Position numbers and translations under genes: made by a program
Source of the DNA: a virus
IMG/VR virus record: IMGVR_UViG_3300006871_000008
Coordinates: 26,845-90,844 of that record
Length of the DNA stretch: 64,000 nt
Strand: one strand, 5' to 3'
The notes under the pieces: generated by a model
What the model was told of the DNA's origin: nothing
Seen by the model: only the letters and a program-made list of their open reading frames with translations
Databases searched by the model: none
Shown: positions 14,956-24,346 of the stretch, piece by piece
Layout: every line of letters starts with the position of its first letter
Position numbering within the stretch: position 1 is the stretch's first letter

Positions 14956-17602
14956 CTTCCTGAACAACCACACCCATCCAGATTTAGCAGCACTTTACGA
15001 CCCCGGCATGGAAGTTCAAGTTATGGCCTCGCCCGAAGGCGGCGAGCAAGTTGAAGGCAAGAAAGCCTGGACCGATGGGGTCAACACTTGGTTCAATTTC
15101 CGAATCCCGAAAAACGCTAAGACCATTCCCGAATTCAAGGAATGGCAGCTACAGTGGCCGCTCGCAGTCCACGCCCTCGCTATTGGCATGACGGGCTGGA
15201 ACTTCGCCGAACGCAAGTCGATGCACGTTGCCTACGACTTCGACGCCATTTGCGGCTCGTCCCATCTTGGGACTGGCATCACACAAGAGGAACTTGATCG
15301 AGTACGAGAGGCTGCCCAAGCAATTCCTTGGGTGGAAACTCGCAAATCGACTGGCGGTGGGGGACTCCATTTACGGGTGCATTTGGGCAAGGGCATCCCC
15401 ACCGCCAATCATACAGAACATGCCGCACTAGGACGTGCTGTGCTTGGCATGATGAGCGCTGAGGCGGGATTCGACTTCTCCGCTGGCGTGGATATTTGCG
15501 GCGGCAACATGTGGGTGTGGCATCGCAAGATGAACGCCACGAATCAAGGACTCAAGCTGCTGACGCCCCGCAAGCACGACCTGCTTGAAGTGCCGGAAAA
15601 CTGGCGGGACCATATCGAAGTCGTGAGCCGGAAGCGGCGTAAGGTCCGCGTGCCCGGTCTGCCGGAGTCGGCGCAGGACAAGCTGATGGCTTTGTCCGAG
15701 TCCACGAAGTCGGCCCCACTTGACGACGGGCATCATCGCCTCATGGATTGGCTTGCTGAGAACGGCCATACGTGCGTGTGGGAAGCTGACCACGGCTTGC
15801 TGAGAACGCATACGGCGTCGTTGGCAGAAGCACACACGGCTCTTAATCTGCTTGGCACGTTCAACACGCTGGCGACTGGACGCGAGCAGGGCGACCACAA
15901 CTGCTACTGCTACCCCAAGCCCGAAGGTGCGTGGCGAGTCGTCCGGTATAGCGAAGGCGCACGCGAGTCCGATACGTGGATTCAGGAAGGTGGCTGGACC
16001 TACTGCTACTACAATCAGCCTAACGATTTCCGCACGACCGCCATCGCTAAGGGCGGTATCCGCGACGAAGATGGTGGCTTCGTGTTTCCCTCAATGACGG
16101 TTGCCGGTGAAGTAGCTAAGTTGCTTGGGGCGAAGCTGGACATGAACGGGGCGCTGGCAACTCGCCAGACTAAGCTACGTGTCAGCAAGGATGGTGTTGG
16201 CATAGTCGTCGAAGTCAAGTCGGAGAAGGGCGATACTGAGACTGACAAGGCGGGCTTCATTGAGAAGGGTCGGACGCTCCGCAAAGTGCTGCGTGCAGAC
16301 CTACCACAAATCCCGTCCGAGACAACCAACTTCGATAGTAAGTACCGCTATTTGATTACGCCAAACCGTTCACCGGCTGGTTGGGTGCTGCACAACTCCC
16401 AGGAAGGTTGGTGTGGCACGAACAAGGACAACGTAATCTCGGTGCTGATGAACAATGGACTATCGGCTTCCGACTCCAAGGCTGCAACCGGGCAGATTAT
16501 CGAGGATGGCTGGACCATTACGAATATGCCATTTGGGCCAGAGTATCCAGGCGGTCGTCGCTGGAACAAGGACGCCGCCACCTTTCGATTCAAGCCTGCC
16601 GATGAAGATGAATTGCCGCATCCGCATTGGGACAAGATTCTCGCCCACTGTGGTCGTGGCTTGAATGAGGCTGTGCGGAAAGACGCATGGTGCAGGCAAT
16701 ACTCCATTACGACCGGCTCTCAATATTTGCTGTATTGGGTTGCGTCGATGATGCAGCATCCTACTGAGCCGCTGCCATATTTGTTCTTCTATTCAGAGCC
16801 ATATCAAAACTGCGGCAAGTCCAGCTTCCACGAAGCAATCAACTTGCTAATGACAAAGGGCGTAATTCGTGCCGATCAAGCCTTGCAGTCGCAAGGGAAC
16901 TTCAACGGGGAATTGCTCGGAGCAATCCTATGCGTCGTCGAGGAAACCGATCTATCGAAGGCTGGCGGGCGTGTGTACGAGAAGATGAAGGATTGGGTTA
17001 CGGGCCGCGAATTGAATCTGCATACGAAGGGCGTTACGCCTTACATGATTCAAAACACGACGCATTGGATTCAATGCTCGAATATGCAACGGGCCTGCCC
17101 GGTGTTCGATGGTGACACGCGCGTTACTATGGTTCAATTCTACCCCTTTGCAAAAGATCAGGAAATACCTTGGCCGGAGTTGAAGGTCAAGTTAGAGGAA
17201 GAAGCGCCGGCATTTCTGCGAACGCTCCTTGACACGCATATCCCGCAGTCCAACGGTCGCTTGCGGATTCCCGCCATCGAGACTGAGGATAAGCAACGGG
17301 CAGTCGAGTTGACCCGCGACGAGTTGCAAACTTTCATCGCGGAGCATTGCTTCTACGTCCCTGGATACAAGACTGAGTTTAGCGTGTTCTACGAATCCTT
17401 CATGGAAACTCTCGGCATCGCTGAGCGTGTGAAATGGACGAAGAACAAAGTCTCGTCGGCTATGCCGCCGAAGTTCCCTCGCGGGACCGGAACGGCGAAT
17501 AAACTGTTCGTCGGCAATCTTAGCTTGACCGAAGTTGAGCCGGAACCCGGCGCTTCACCGCTTATGCGGAATGAAAAGAAACACCTTGTCCCAATCGTTT
17601 AG
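14930..17602 (+). CDS. Primase-polymerase / SF3 helicase fusion
   Basis: 890-residue replication protein. The N-terminal archaeo-eukaryotic primase core shows Asp103-x-Asp105 (AYDFDA), the second motif with His147 in STGGGGLHLRVH, and the third-motif aspartate in GVDICGG. The C-terminal part is an SF3 helicase. Walker A is EPYQNCGKSS with Lys near 629, Walker B is LCVVEET near 670, and sensor Asn is in QCSN near 717. Phage prim-pol/D5-type proteins open the origin, prime and unwind. It sits directly beside the candidate origin. A 22-codon leader ORF overlaps its start. Confidence 0.9.
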   Translation: MNVTEVIRNFLNNHTHPDLAALYDPGMEVQVMASPEGGEQVEGKKAWTDGVNTWFNFRIPKNAKTIPEFKEWQLQWPLAVHALAIGMTGWNFAERKSMHVAYDFDAICGSSHLGTGITQEELDRVREAAQAIPWVETRKSTGGGGLHLRVHLGKGIPTANHTEHAALGRAVLGMMSAEAGFDFSAGVDICGGNMWVWHRKMNATNQGLKLLTPRKHDLLEVPENWRDHIEVVSRKRRKVRVPGLPESAQDKLMALSESTKSAPLDDGHHRLMDWLAENGHTCVWEADHGLLRTHTASLAEAHTALNLLGTFNTLATGREQGDHNCYCYPKPEGAWRVVRYSEGARESDTWIQEGGWTYCYYNQPNDFRTTAIAKGGIRDEDGGFVFPSMTVAGEVAKLLGAKLDMNGALATRQTKLRVSKDGVGIVVEVKSEKGDTETDKAGFIEKGRTLRKVLRADLPQIPSETTNFDSKYRYLITPNRSPAGWVLHNSQEGWCGTNKDNVISVLMNNGLSASDSKAATGQIIEDGWTITNMPFGPEYPGGRRWNKDAATFRFKPADEDELPHPHWDKILAHCGRGLNEAVRKDAWCRQYSITTGSQYLLYWVASMMQHPTEPLPYLFFYSEPYQNCGKSSFHEAINLLMTKGVIRADQALQSQGNFNGELLGAILCVVEETDLSKAGGRVYEKMKDWVTGRELNLHTKGVTPYMIQNTTHWIQCSNMQRACPVFDGDTRVTMVQFYPFAKDQEIPWPELKVKLEEEAPAFLRTLLDTHIPQSNGRLRIPAIETEDKQRAVELTRDELQTFIAEHCFYVPGYKTEFSVFYESFMETLGIAERVKWTKNKVSSAMPPKFPRGTGTANKLFVGNLSLTEVEPEPGASPLMRNEKKHLVPIV

Positions 17603-17605
17603 GAC

Positions 17606-17633
17606 TTGACACCCAACCCTTTCGTGCTATAAT
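17606..17633 (+). promoter_or_regulatory. Sigma-70 promoter for the nucleotide-metabolism unit
   Basis: TTGACA (17606-17611), 16-bp spacer, TATAAT (17628-17633), then GGAGGCAGT and the ATG at 17643. The GGAGG begins at the first base after the -10, so the message may start within or after it. Confidence 0.85.
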
Positions 17634-17642
17634 GGAGGCAGT

Positions 17643-18233
17643 ATGAGTCTGATCGTAGCTTTTGGACACCGGAAACGGACTGGCAAAGACACGGCGGCAC
17701 AAATGCTAACGCAGCATTTGACCCGCCTTGCTCCCGAATTGAAAGTGGAGCAAGTCAGTTTTGCCACGAAGTTGAAGGAAGTGTCCTACGAGTTGTTCAA
17801 GTGGGGCGGCTTGCAGCCGGGGGCCTTCTACGAGATTGAGGCCAACGCCCACCTGCGCGAAGTCGTGCTGCCGTTGATTGGTAAGACGCCTCGCCAGATT
17901 TGGATTGAAGTGGGCAACTTCATGCGGCAGGTTCACCCCGAAGTGTGGATTAAGAACGCCCTATTTGTTGACGCCGACGTTATCATTGTCCGCGACATGC
18001 GGTACTTCAATGAGGCGGGCGAAGTTGAGGGTCGAGGCGGTCTGCGGTACAAGATGATTCGTAACTCAGCACCGATCAGCAATGACGTTGCCGACTGCAA
18101 TCTCGACACCTACGACCGTTGGACTGAATTGGTTTACAACAACGGCAGTCTGGACGATCTTGATTCCAAGGTCGAATCCCTTGCCAACCGTGTCATTGAG
18201 TTGAGCTATGCCAGCACTACGCGAGCCGGATAA
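17643..18233 (+). CDS. Deoxynucleoside monophosphate kinase-like protein
   Basis: 196 residues. The P-loop GHRKRTGKDT (residues 8-17) opens the protein, followed by a lid-like basic segment and VIIVRDMRYFNEAGEVE. This layout matches phage dNMP kinases, which phosphorylate dNMPs for DNA synthesis. The start follows a GGAGG site. It overlaps the next gene by 26 nt and is first in a four-gene plus-strand unit with Nudix and exonuclease genes. Confidence 0.8.
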   Translation: MSLIVAFGHRKRTGKDTAAQMLTQHLTRLAPELKVEQVSFATKLKEVSYELFKWGGLQPGAFYEIEANAHLREVVLPLIGKTPRQIWIEVGNFMRQVHPEVWIKNALFVDADVIIVRDMRYFNEAGEVEGRGGLRYKMIRNSAPISNDVADCNLDTYDRWTELVYNNGSLDDLDSKVESLANRVIELSYASTTRAG

Positions 18234-18924
18234 CGACCGTCAATTCTTCGCCCTTGCATCGAGTGATGCAGGGGCGTGGCTTGAGCGTGCAGTAGTTCCT
18301 ACGCAGTCGGAAGCCTGCGAGCAGGAACTTACGCGCATGACCGGGGAAGCACCGCAAACCTTTGCTCAGATAGCCTCGCGCTATAGTCGTCGCTTTGAGA
18401 CAAGAATCGCGGAACAAATATACCGGGAGCATGAAGCTGCTCGTTGGTGGCTGCCGGATATGGGCCGCAATTGGGGCTACACAGAAACGCTCACAATGGA
18501 TGGAGACTTCGGAAGGATAATCATTCCGAGCCGCCGTCGTAATTTGATCGTGCCCCACGCATCGTATGAAACTCGAATGACTGTGAACAGCGACGGACGT
18601 AATACGTTCGAGGCCAGATACCCGGACGGGGCCGAACTTAACCTTCGGATTTGGCCGGATACAATCTATGGCCTTTACGTCGGCGGGGTTCGCAATTCTC
18701 ATTACGTTTCACAGCCAGACTACCGCTTCATTCTCGGCGAATTACAAGCCGGGCGTGGCGAGCGTATTATGATGCGTGAGCCAGTGGACTTCCGACGAAT
18801 GATGACTCGCGGGGAGTTGACGGAGTATGAGCCGCCGCGAACAACCGCCTACGAACCAACAGCCTACGAACTTCCTTCGGCAGCCCGACAGGATTCACAC
18901 TTCCTAATCTTGAGGCAAATATGA
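18208..18924 (+). CDS. Hypothetical protein, 238 aa
   Basis: Not recognised. It has a helical N-terminus rich in Arg, a beta-rich centre (GRIIIPSRRRNLIVPHASYETRM) and a Tyr/Thr/Glu-rich tail with EPTAYE-like repeats. It overlaps the kinase by 26 nt and the Nudix gene by 4 nt (ATGA), so it is translated together with nucleotide-metabolism genes. Confidence 0.6.
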   Translation: MPALREPDNDRQFFALASSDAGAWLERAVVPTQSEACEQELTRMTGEAPQTFAQIASRYSRRFETRIAEQIYREHEAARWWLPDMGRNWGYTETLTMDGDFGRIIIPSRRRNLIVPHASYETRMTVNSDGRNTFEARYPDGAELNLRIWPDTIYGLYVGGVRNSHYVSQPDYRFILGELQAGRGERIMMREPVDFRRMMTRGELTEYEPPRTTAYEPTAYELPSAARQDSHFLILRQI

Positions 18925-19406
18925 TGCAGTACGTGTTGGTCTTTCCGCATTGTCCAGTTTTCAATGGGCCGGACGTGCATGACGTGATGCTGATTCGCAA
19001 GGCCAAACCGGAATGGCAGAAGGGCCGCTTGAATCTAGTCGGCGGGAAGGTCGAGCCGGGTGAGTCTTTCGATCAAGCCGCCGTGCGGGAGTTTATCGAG
19101 GAAACCGGCCTCGACTGCTACAACTTTCAGCGGGCCGGGACTATTCGCTCCGACCGCAGCGGCTTCGTCCTTGGAGTTTATACCTGCGACACGGTATGGG
19201 CGGAAATAAAGTCCGAGCCACTTGAGAAGGTGGACTGGTTTGTTTGGGAGGAAGTGCGAACCGACCGGGCGCTAATGGATAATTTGCGCGTAGTCATACC
19301 CCTGCTCCTCGCAGGCATGACTGGTTGGGAGTTAATTCACGGACGAGACGACGCCGGCCACGAAATCTGCAAGATTGAATGGGAGCCTGCGCATGTTGCC
19401 GTATGA
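18921..19406 (+). CDS. Nudix hydrolase
   Basis: 161 residues. The Nudix box spans about 42-64: GKVEPGE, then AVREFIEETG, matching G-x5-E-x7-R-E-x2-E-E-x-G. Such enzymes hydrolyse nucleoside diphosphate derivatives, for example oxidised dNTPs or signalling nucleotides. The exact substrate cannot be told. It is coupled to the gene before by ATGA and overlaps the next gene. Confidence 0.9.
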   Translation: MMQYVLVFPHCPVFNGPDVHDVMLIRKAKPEWQKGRLNLVGGKVEPGESFDQAAVREFIEETGLDCYNFQRAGTIRSDRSGFVLGVYTCDTVWAEIKSEPLEKVDWFVWEEVRTDRALMDNLRVVIPLLLAGMTGWELIHGRDDAGHEICKIEWEPAHVAV

Positions 19407-20061
19407 ACAACAGCCAGCCAACATGAACGGCAACGTACTCGTTGCTATTGATGTTGAGACAACAGGGCGGCTCGCCGGGTTCCATGAGATTGTGCAGATT
19501 GGAATTCAGCCACTAGACAGTGATTATCGGCCACTCGCCGGAGCGAGGCCGTTCTACCATAGCATCCGGCCAGAACACCCGGAGCGGGCTGAGTCAGAAG
19601 CAATGAAAGTGAGCGGTCTTAGCCTAGATGATCTTCGACTTGCGCCAGACCAATTCCAAGTTTCGGATTGGCTGGCGAATTGGGTCAGCGACCTTCGGCT
19701 TCCGTTCCAAAGGTCGCTTGTGCCACTCGCCCACAATTGGGCTTACGAGAAAGGGTTTCTTACCGACTGGTTGGGGTTAGAGGATTTCGGTAAGTATTTC
19801 TTCTCGCACCCGCGCGACACACTGACTTCTGCTCTTTTCATTAACGACATTGCCGTGGCTCACGGTATGCGAGTCCCATTCCGGCTTGTCAATCTTCCGT
19901 TCCTGTGTGAGTTGTACGGAATCCCACACAAGCACGCTCACGATGCCTTGGCCGATTCAATCTCAACCGCCGAGCTATACCGACGTTTGATTCTGAGTTT
20001 CGCCGATGGTACTGTGTTTACTCTTGCCGAAGCGGGCAACTCTGGCAATCCTCAATCTTGA
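19393..20061 (+). CDS. DnaQ-like DEDDh 3'-5' exonuclease
   Basis: 222 residues from the ATG at 19393 (GGGAG site 7 nt upstream, inside the Nudix gene). Exo I has Asp20-x-Glu22 (AIDVETTG). Exo II is HNWAYEKGFL, where the usual Asp is Glu119, a conservative change. Exo III has His183 and Asp188 (AHDALADS). It probably trims 3' ends or proofreads, although the polymerase has its own exonuclease. Its 3' end converges on and overlaps the minus-strand gene at 20018 by 44 bp, with no terminator visible. Confidence 0.85.
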   Translation: MLPYEQQPANMNGNVLVAIDVETTGRLAGFHEIVQIGIQPLDSDYRPLAGARPFYHSIRPEHPERAESEAMKVSGLSLDDLRLAPDQFQVSDWLANWVSDLRLPFQRSLVPLAHNWAYEKGFLTDWLGLEDFGKYFFSHPRDTLTSALFINDIAVAHGMRVPFRLVNLPFLCELYGIPHKHAHDALADSISTAELYRRLILSFADGTVFTLAEAGNSGNPQS

Positions 20062-20377
20062 GGATTTGTCCAAGCAGCGGGCAGTCGGCACAACCGCAAG
20101 TCATCTTGATATTGTAGGAACCACACCGCTTCAATTGGAGCGTGCGATTCAGGAACTTGCAAGCAGGCCACAATGGGATGAACCGCCACGCATTGCCAGG
20201 GTCACGGTTGTAGCCTTCGATTGGAGGCGGTGGCTCAAAGCCTTTCTTCGGGTAGATGATCGACCCGTCTGGCATGAGTCGCCCCTTGGCGAAGCTGGTC
20301 TGTCGAGGGGCATGGGTCACGGCTCGTCGCCTCCGTTTAAGTTCGTCGCACGGCACGCATTCAACTTCGTTCGGCAT
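20018..20377 (-). CDS. Cysteine-rich C-terminal domain protein, 119 aa
   Basis: Function unknown. Basic, proline-rich N-terminal half, then six cysteines in the last 35 residues (CGCADC and CQSCPLR), likely a structural zinc site. Domains ending CxxCPLRQ occur in planctomycete proteins, from memory. The start ATG is 1 nt after the ClpP stop. It is the last gene of the long leftward virion operon and overlaps the convergent exonuclease gene. Confidence 0.6.
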   Translation of the reverse strand: MPNEVECVPCDELKRRRRAVTHAPRQTSFAKGRLMPDGSIIYPKKGFEPPPPIEGYNRDPGNAWRFIPLWPACKFLNRTLQLKRCGSYNIKMTCGCADCPLLGQILKIEDCQSCPLRQE

Positions 20378-20378
20378 G

Positions 20379-20945
20379 TCATGCTCCGTAGATAGTATCC
20401 ACCAGCCCAAGTTCCTTTGCTTCCTTGGCCGAGAGGATTAGGTCGGCTGCGCATTTCTTCCGCCAAAAGCTAATTGGCCTGCCCGACCGCTCAGCGTATA
20501 TCTCGTACATACGCTTTTGAGTTTTCTTGGAATACTCCGCCCAATTCTGGAAGGTTGTCGGAATGTCATTGACCCTGGACTCGTAACCATCGTGGACCAT
20601 GACGGTTGCGTTCGGGTAGATGATGCGCTGATCGGCAGCTTGCAAAATGATGCTGCCCATTGACATAGCTGAGCCAACCACGTAGATAGTGATTGGACAG
20701 GGACAGGCTTTGATAGAGTCATACACGGCCATGCCGTTAAACCAACACCCGCCGAAGCTATTGAGATATATCGTAATCTCTTTATCTTGAGCGGCGTTCG
20801 CCAGCATATGCAGGGCTTTTACAGCAAACTCCGATGTTCGCTGATTCACCCCATCTTCCTTATCGTCTCCTATGTAAACTGTGCGCGACTCAACATGAAT
20901 GTCGTAGTCGTAGAACCTATCAATACTCTCACGAACGAGTTTCAT
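20379..20945 (-). CDS. ClpP-like serine protease
   Basis: 188 residues. The catalytic triad is visible as Ser95 (AMSMG), His118 (VMVHDG) and Asp168 (AADLILSA), with the ClpP-type end SAKEAKELGLVD. Ribosome site GAGGATAAA. Phage ClpP-like proteins often process prohead proteins, but this gene is far from the coat and scaffold, at the end of the tail module. A host-modulating role is possible. No N-terminal loop for docking a Clp ATPase can be judged from sequence. Confidence 0.85.
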   Translation of the reverse strand: MKLVRESIDRFYDYDIHVESRTVYIGDDKEDGVNQRTSEFAVKALHMLANAAQDKEITIYLNSFGGCWFNGMAVYDSIKACPCPITIYVVGSAMSMGSIILQAADQRIIYPNATVMVHDGYESRVNDIPTTFQNWAEYSKKTQKRMYEIYAERSGRPISFWRKKCAADLILSAKEAKELGLVDTIYGA

Positions 20946-20956
20946 TTTATCCTCGA

Positions 20957-23923
20957 TTACGGGACGGGTTCGCTGTGGAAACCTTCGAGTGACCTATCTT
21001 CCTCTTTTGGCTCCGTGCAAGGTTGACCGAAGTTATCGCTGTCGGGGTCTTCGTCAATTCCAAGATCAGTACACCCACCGAGCAGCCACGTATCCTCTTT
21101 GCCAACAACCCATCCATGACCATCGCTGCGTGCGGTGATTTCTTGCTGCTTCGTGTTCAAGAATGTATCTGCCATCACCTTTGAGTTGAACGTGTACTGT
21201 TCAATCTTGGATGGATCGCCGTTCGCCAAGTCGCCAGTATCGCCAGCAGTCGTGCCAAAGGAATGGTCAGGTTGCTTGATAACTAGCGACGGGATGATGT
21301 AGCGGACTGTCACTACGCAGGTGCAATTTCCGCCGACCTTATCCGGCAACTTTTTCTTTGCTGCATCTTCTGTGGCATCATCATTGCCCGCAGCATCCTT
21401 GGCTTCCTCAGCCGTTTGCTGAGCATTGAACGCCGCCTGCTGTGCGTTATCAGCTTTCCGCTCCACACGCTGAACGTAGGAGTTGGTAATCATCCCGTTA
21501 GACACCGGGGAAGTCTTCGTGCTAACCGGGCCAGTCGCGTCCTGCGGGGCCTTTGGCGTCGGCTTGGTATCGCCCTTATCCGAAGGTTTCTTGTCACCAC
21601 GGTCATTATGCGGGCACAAGGTAGGCTGGACTAGCGACGTGTTCGAGCAATCAAACTCGACATTGAAGCTAGGCGCACCGGGATTGTTGGGTGACAGCGG
21701 GTGTCCAGGTGGCGCAATCGTATGGAAGTTGGGAGCCTTATTCCGGCTCTGCCAAGAGTTCTGTTCTTCCTCAAGAGTCGGGAAGATCGTCTGCTCGTCA
21801 ATGTCGGCAGGCCACGCAAAGTTGTAAGGTGTTCGCGTGCCAGCTTTGCAAGGTGTCCACAACTCAAAGTCAACCGTGTGGTCGTTAGAGTTGTAGTTAG
21901 CCTTCTCGACGATACACTTCACTGTGCCATCGGCAACATCGGGCAACGTAATGCTCATGCAGTCAAAGGACTCAAAATTCAACTTGTTCACAAGAGTCTT
22001 GAACTGCGCTCGCCGCCAAGTATTTGACTTGCGGATCATCCAGAAGGTAGCGGTCTTTTGGACTAGCTCAAAGATATTGAAGCAGTAGAAGTCATAGTCC
22101 AAAGGATGCGTGCCGTAGTCTGGGACATTGCGTGCCCGCAAGATCAGCAGGTTATCTTTGTTGACTGCGTAATCAGACTTCCAGTGTGCAATGAACTTTG
22201 TCACCAAATCTTCGGTGGAAGTATGGACGATTTTTAGCGAGTTAGGCATCACGTCCGATTCGGTCAGCATACCATCAGCATCCGGCTCAAGGGCCAGATA
22301 CCGAAGAAAGAATTTGTTGTCTTTCAACCACAACGCACAACGAGCCTGGAAGGCAATTTCCTCCAAGACGTTGATGAGACTCTTTCGCTCAAGTAGAGCG
22401 AAGTGCATTGGATAATTGTCAATCAGGTCACGCACGTCATCGAAGCTAACAGTGTCGGTGTCATAGTCAGTGTACGTGTCGATGAACCATTCGATAATGT
22501 CCACCGTGTTCGGACCAACTGACGACGTGAGGGTGACGTAAATATCATCCTCCCATCCACCACCCTCTTTTAGATTCTGTGTGCTGAGAGCCTGATTCAA
22601 AACGATTTCGGTGACGCCGGTGTAGCCGGTGTAGTCCGTTTCTCGAACAGTATAGTATTCAGGTGGCACGGTATAAAGGGACCGCAAGCCGTCGATTGTA
22701 CGGAAGGCTGCCACGCGAAGAACGGTCGATGGAAGCAAATTGGCGATGTACACGATTTTCTTGTCGGCATTCATCGTCACCCGCGAGCCACCATTCGCCC
22801 AAAAGAAACTGGTTGAGTCAGCAGCATTGTATTTAGCCCAACTTAGCTTCGAGCCAGCAGCATTAACAGTCTGTGGATTTCCAGCGGCATCGACCGAAGC
22901 ATTCTCTGTCGTAGAGCCTTGGGAGTAGGCGGGTGGTCCGCACTTGCTCTCAATCTCTTTCTGTGTGTCTGACTTCCTGACACGCCCATGCCCATCATTC
23001 TCAGGATGGACTCGCCCGGTGATGGTGAAGATTTCGCCATTCATCTTGCCAGTGAATAACCCATTCTTAATGTTGAGCGTGATAGTCGTGTTCTGCGGGA
23101 ATAAGCTGCCACCAAAGACACGGACGGGACTGTACTCAGCCGCCTTTTGTTCTTTCAACTCCAACTTCAACCGCTCTAACTCCGTGCATTTCTGCTGAGC
23201 GCAACTGGCATCTTCGCAATACTGCGGCGTATAGATTAGACCACCACCGGGGGAAGTGGCGATGGTTGTTGAGTAGCCGCAAATACTAGATGGGCAGGTT
23301 AGTTTCTTGGCAAGGTCAATACGGTGTTCCAGCGTAAAGTCATGGATGCCCGTGCCATCTGCCAGGATACCTTGCCGCACTGAATCGACACGTAGGGCCG
23401 GGACATTGGCAACCGTGCCAAAGCACAGAGGCCACGGCTTGCCGATTAGAGTTTCGGGCGGATTCGGAAATGCACCTTCCTCGATTGAGAAGCCAACTTC
23501 AATATCCTCAATCTTAGACACAACATCGAATCGCAACGTCCTGTCGCCCTCATCCCACTCGATAGGTGAGTTGAGTACGCCCTGAAATATCAGGAACTTA
23601 TCGTCAAGGCTCATGCCTTGGAACCACTGATACACCCAACACTTTTTCTTGTGCGGGTCAGTAGAGTCTAGGATTGTCTTGAGTTCGCCGCTAGGGTCAT
23701 TCAGGCTCACACTAATCTGCTGTGACTGCGAGCCACCCGACACCCCAATAACATCATCCAGTCCACTTACATCATGGATGACACCCTTCACACCGGGCGC
23801 TTCTTTATCACCATAGGCAATGCGAGGCCCACCCGTCACCCATTGAACCTCAATGATGACGACTGGCTCGGTCCCTAAGCGGGTTGCCAATTTGTCGAGG
23901 GCACTAGAACTTAGATTGCGCAT
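20957..23923 (-). CDS. Tail hub / tip protein (putative)
   Basis: 988-residue structural protein. The N-terminal third resembles siphovirus baseplate-hub or tip proteins (QISVSLNDPSGELKTILD, then LIGKPWPLCFGTV). A long linker contains a Cys cluster (CEDASCAQQKC) and a coil. The C-terminal part is Pro/Lys-rich, then a possible coiled coil (RKADNAQQAAFNAQQTAEE). It lies downstream of the tape measure and distal-tail-like genes, the usual place for the hub. Assignment is by position and size plus weak motif resemblance. Confidence 0.6.
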   Translation of the reverse strand: MRNLSSSALDKLATRLGTEPVVIIEVQWVTGGPRIAYGDKEAPGVKGVIHDVSGLDDVIGVSGGSQSQQISVSLNDPSGELKTILDSTDPHKKKCWVYQWFQGMSLDDKFLIFQGVLNSPIEWDEGDRTLRFDVVSKIEDIEVGFSIEEGAFPNPPETLIGKPWPLCFGTVANVPALRVDSVRQGILADGTGIHDFTLEHRIDLAKKLTCPSSICGYSTTIATSPGGGLIYTPQYCEDASCAQQKCTELERLKLELKEQKAAEYSPVRVFGGSLFPQNTTITLNIKNGLFTGKMNGEIFTITGRVHPENDGHGRVRKSDTQKEIESKCGPPAYSQGSTTENASVDAAGNPQTVNAAGSKLSWAKYNAADSTSFFWANGGSRVTMNADKKIVYIANLLPSTVLRVAAFRTIDGLRSLYTVPPEYYTVRETDYTGYTGVTEIVLNQALSTQNLKEGGGWEDDIYVTLTSSVGPNTVDIIEWFIDTYTDYDTDTVSFDDVRDLIDNYPMHFALLERKSLINVLEEIAFQARCALWLKDNKFFLRYLALEPDADGMLTESDVMPNSLKIVHTSTEDLVTKFIAHWKSDYAVNKDNLLILRARNVPDYGTHPLDYDFYCFNIFELVQKTATFWMIRKSNTWRRAQFKTLVNKLNFESFDCMSITLPDVADGTVKCIVEKANYNSNDHTVDFELWTPCKAGTRTPYNFAWPADIDEQTIFPTLEEEQNSWQSRNKAPNFHTIAPPGHPLSPNNPGAPSFNVEFDCSNTSLVQPTLCPHNDRGDKKPSDKGDTKPTPKAPQDATGPVSTKTSPVSNGMITNSYVQRVERKADNAQQAAFNAQQTAEEAKDAAGNDDATEDAAKKKLPDKVGGNCTCVVTVRYIIPSLVIKQPDHSFGTTAGDTGDLANGDPSKIEQYTFNSKVMADTFLNTKQQEITARSDGHGWVVGKEDTWLLGGCTDLGIDEDPDSDNFGQPCTEPKEEDRSLEGFHSEPVP

Positions 23924-23932
23924 TGGACGCCT

Positions 23933-24346
23933 TTAGCAAGATTCAGGGGCCGGGGCAGATACCCGGACGCCTTCAAAGGTTAAGGTGATTGACTGGTCGG
24001 GGTCATAGCCACCGGGTAAACTGCGCAAACTGCCGGACTTGAATTCAAAGGGGTCGCCAGTTAGATACCCTTCCCACGTCTCGTTCTTGTGATTAACAAG
24101 TCGGATTTTGGCCCGGTAGTAGGAACGAATGAAAGCCCGTAGCTCTAACGCTTTCGGTCGTGCGAGGGTAAAAGTGTACGTCAACTCAGAGCGGTCATTG
24201 GACTTGACGTAGGAATAGAGTGTGCCGTCCATTGCTTGATAGAAGGTGGCCGAGTGCTTCGGTGTCTCACCATCCCCAAACTCCGGGTTCGGGAGAATGG
24301 TCATTGTGGTTGGCGTCGGCAACGGTGCTAATAGAATTACGCTCAT
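23933..24346 (-). CDS. Distal-tail-like protein, 137 aa
   Basis: Small beta-rich protein. Its core (LTYTFTLARPKALELRAFIRSYY, then IRLVNHKNETWEGYLTG) resembles the C-terminal part of the next protein (MKNFMMASLGREIGLLDWENRQWRGV). Both end in a strand like ITLTFEG. The two probably share a fold at the tail tip. ATGA overlap with the neighbour at 24343. Confidence 0.5.
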   Translation of the reverse strand: MSVILLAPLPTPTTMTILPNPEFGDGETPKHSATFYQAMDGTLYSYVKSNDRSELTYTFTLARPKALELRAFIRSYYRAKIRLVNHKNETWEGYLTGDPFEFKSGSLRSLPGGYDPDQSITLTFEGVRVSAPAPESC

